Shown here piece by piece: positions 51,098 to 52,973 of a stretch of 52,973 bases of DNA (position 1 is the stretch's first letter; every line of letters begins with the position of its first letter). Under the pieces are notes generated by a model that worked only from the letters and a program-made list of their open reading frames with translations, searched no databases and was not told the DNA's origin. Source of the DNA: a bacterium (GTDB lineage: Bacteria > Pseudomonadota > Alphaproteobacteria > Acetobacterales > Acetobacteraceae); contig DAICZL010000161.1 of the NCBI GenBank assembly GCA_027311165.1, positions 1 through 52,973 of the forward strand. The letters are read 5' to 3'. A program made the translations under genes and the position numbers.

Positions 51098-52973
51098 CGC
51101 CGTCGCGCTGCGGCACGCAGCCCTCGCCGACCTGACCGAGCAGCAGCTTGAAGCAGCAGAGGCAACCGGACCCGTCCTGGTCCTGGCCGGCGCCGGAACC
51201 GGCAAGACGAAGACCCTCACGGCCGCGGTCATTCATCGCATCCAGGCCTGCGCGGTGTCGCCCTCGCGCATTCTCGCCGTCACCTTCACCAACAAGGCCG
51301 CCGGCGAGATGATCGCCCGTATCCGGGCAGGCCTCGGGCAGGACGCCGCGCCACACTTGATCGGCACCTTCCACGGACTCGCCGCCCGCCAGCTGCGGAT
51401 CGAGCCCGAAGTGGCCGGCCTGCGGCCCGGCTTCGACATACTCGACGCCGACGACAGCCGGCGCATCGTCAAGCGAATCATGAAGGCGCACAACCTCGCC
51501 GCCGGCGACGAGGGCATGCAGATCGGCCGCGATCCGCTGAAGGTGATGTGCAACCGGCTGTCCAAGTTCAAGGACAATCTGATCCCGCCGCAGGATGCGC
51601 CGGCCCACGTCGAAGCCATGATCGCAGAAGCGCTGCGATTGGGAACGCCCGTCGACCCAGACGGACTGAGAGCCAGCGCCCGCGTGTATGCCAATTATCA
51701 GCGGACACTCCGCGACGGGAACGCCGCCGATTTCGGAGATCTGCTCCTCTGGCCGACTCTCGCGCTGCTGCGCAACGCCGACTTTCGGCACCGATGGAGC
51801 GAGCGCTTCGACGTTCTGCTCGCCGACGAATACCAGGACGTCAACCATGCGCAATATAGCTGGCTTCGGCTTCTCAGCGCGGGACACGAACAGCTCTTCG
51901 CGGTCGGCGACGATGACCAGTCGGTGTACTCGTTCCGGGGTGCAGACATTCAATATATTCGGCGTTTTACAAGAGACTTCCCAAACGCGCGGCAGATCCG
52001 CCTCGAGGAAAACTTCCGCTCGACCGGACATATCCTCGCGGCGGCAAACACCGTTATTTCGCGCGACGGCAACCGTCTGGGCAAGACCCTCTTCACCCGG
52101 AAGCCCATCGGCGACCGCATCGAGGTCGTCCCATTTCGCAACCCGGAGGCCGAGGTGCTCGGGATCGTTGCTGAAATCCAGCGACGTCATGCCGAGGGCC
52201 TCGCCTGGTCCGACTTCGCGATCCTCTACCGCAGCAACGCGCTCTCCCGTCAGTTCGAGGAGGCGCTCATGCGCGCCCGCATCCCCTACGTCCTCGTCGG
52301 CGACGTCGGATTCTACGAGCGAGCGGAGATCAAGGATGTGCTCGCCTTGTTGCGCCTCTGCGCGACACCGGAGGATCGGCAGTCGGACGAGGCCTTCCGG
52401 CGCGTCGTCAACGTGCCTGCCCGTGGGTTCGGCGCCAAGGCGTTGCAAGAGGTGGAGAACGAAGCCGCCTGGAGGCAGGTGCCTCTGTTGACCGCGCTGG
52501 AAACCGCCGCCTTGCCGCCGAAGACACGCTCAGCCGGGCTTGCCTTCGTGGACGCCATCAAGGGCGTGGCTCGGGATCGCGCGGCGACACTCGCTGATGA
52601 AATGTCGCTGCTACTGGATGCGACCGGCTACCGCGCGATGCTGCGCGACAGCAAGGCGGAGACGACGGAAGGCCGGCTGGAGAATGTGCAGGAGCTGATC
52701 CAACTGGCCGGCAGCTTCCACACCGCCCGTGAATTGCTGGACCACGCCGCCCTGTCCACCAGTGGGCCGAAGGAAGGCAATGCAGACCAGGTCCGGCTGA
52801 TGACGCTGCACAAGGGGAAGGGGCTCGAGTTCCCGCACGTCTTCCTGCCCGCGTGGGAGGCGGGCTCGTTCCCGCCTGACTATGGCGACCTGTCCGAGGA
52901 ACGGCGACTCGCGTACGTGGCCATCACGCGGGGCATGCGGCGGGTAACGATCACGCATTGCGACTTCCGCCGG
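51081..52973 (+). CDS. UvrD/PcrA-type superfamily 1 helicase (3' end cut by window)
   Basis: 631 codons open to the window edge from ATG 51081. Motifs: Q-motif-like TEQQLEAAEATG, Walker A AGAGTGKTKT (~36), TFTNKAAGEM (~72), Walker B LLADEYQDVN (~248), GDDDQSVYSFRGAD (~275), LEENFRSTGH (~308), and motif V/VI region LHKGKGLEFPHVFLPA (~575) with YVAITRGM. This is a complete SF1A helicase body except for the C-terminus. It overlaps the HD gene by 17 nt. Confidence 0.92.
   Translation, partial: MLKSSSAVALRHAALADLTEQQLEAAEATGPVLVLAGAGTGKTKTLTAAVIHRIQACAVSPSRILAVTFTNKAAGEMIARIRAGLGQDAAPHLIGTFHGLAARQLRIEPEVAGLRPGFDILDADDSRRIVKRIMKAHNLAAGDEGMQIGRDPLKVMCNRLSKFKDNLIPPQDAPAHVEAMIAEALRLGTPVDPDGLRASARVYANYQRTLRDGNAADFGDLLLWPTLALLRNADFRHRWSERFDVLLADEYQDVNHAQYSWLRLLSAGHEQLFAVGDDDQSVYSFRGADIQYIRRFTRDFPNARQIRLEENFRSTGHILAAANTVISRDGNRLGKTLFTRKPIGDRIEVVPFRNPEAEVLGIVAEIQRRHAEGLAWSDFAILYRSNALSRQFEEALMRARIPYVLVGDVGFYERAEIKDVLALLRLCATPEDRQSDEAFRRVVNVPARGFGAKALQEVENEAAWRQVPLLTALETAALPPKTRSAGLAFVDAIKGVARDRAATLADEMSLLLDATGYRAMLRDSKAETTEGRLENVQELIQLAGSFHTARELLDHAALSTSGPKEGNADQVRLMTLHKGKGLEFPHVFLPAWEAGSFPPDYGDLSEERRLAYVAITRGMRRVTITHCDFRR

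Noticed and set aside
1-52973. tRNA or rRNA genes
   Set aside because: None recognised by eye on either strand.

Overview
The window is about 53 kb of high-GC alphaproteobacterial DNA and reads as part of a repABC plasmid. The basis is a repA-repB-repC replicator at 43.7-47.7 kb with a countertranscribed RNA between repB and repC, three copies of an 18-bp parS-like palindrome, a MobF relaxase, and plasmid-type accessory genes (RHE_PE00001/DUF1612 type, DUF1016 nuclease, tyrosine recombinases). Gene content and codon style suggest a Rhodospirillales/Acetobacteraceae host; that assignment is inference. Both window edges cut genes: a DsbD/ScsB-like gene at the left and a UvrD-type helicase at the right.

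Region 1 (1-18 kb) is a copper-resistance island. Leftward units are a CueR-type promoter driving copZ, a Met/His-rich secreted protein and a DsbD-like thiol reductase, and a second such promoter driving a Tat-exported multicopper oxidase and a CPxC membrane protein. Rightward are a two-HMA copper ATPase coupled to cueR, a Spy-like periplasmic protein, and a six-cistron chain (DUF2933, isoprenylcysteine-methyltransferase-like, a 27-aa ORF, a 43-aa Met-rich membrane microprotein, a membrane protein, and a YHS-containing copper ATPase) in which every junction is a 4-nt ATGA or GTGA overlap. A second CopZ, a 28-aa paralogue of the microprotein, an ATC-hydrolase-like gene, lemA with two TPM-domain genes, and a DUF305 protein follow. 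Six promoters with the same TTGACC-N19 architecture tie the island into one CueR regulon. A decayed second cueR keeps its promoter.

Region 2 (18-29 kb) is a mobile mosaic: an IS110/IS1111-type element with subterminal inverted repeats and a non-coding 3' tail, a ChrB-like fragment, a MobF relaxase, then two metal modules (CDF-like transporter, ZntA and MerR; lipoprotein, DmeF and DmeR). These two modules are bracketed by three direct copies of a ~19-bp sequence.

Region 3 (29-43.5 kb) holds small envelope proteins (one frameshifted), a compact 3.58-kb transposon with only tniA, tniB and tniQ between TGT/ACA ends carrying arrays of repeats, an istB remnant, a DUF1016 nuclease, a DUF1612/HTH protein, an intact and a decayed tyrosine recombinase, two parS-like sites, a multiply broken metallopeptidase gene and an IS5-family remnant.

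Region 4 (43.6-53 kb) is the replicator, an ATP-grasp gene directly after repC, and an overlapping trio of Toprim/primase-like, HD-domain and UvrD-like helicase genes.
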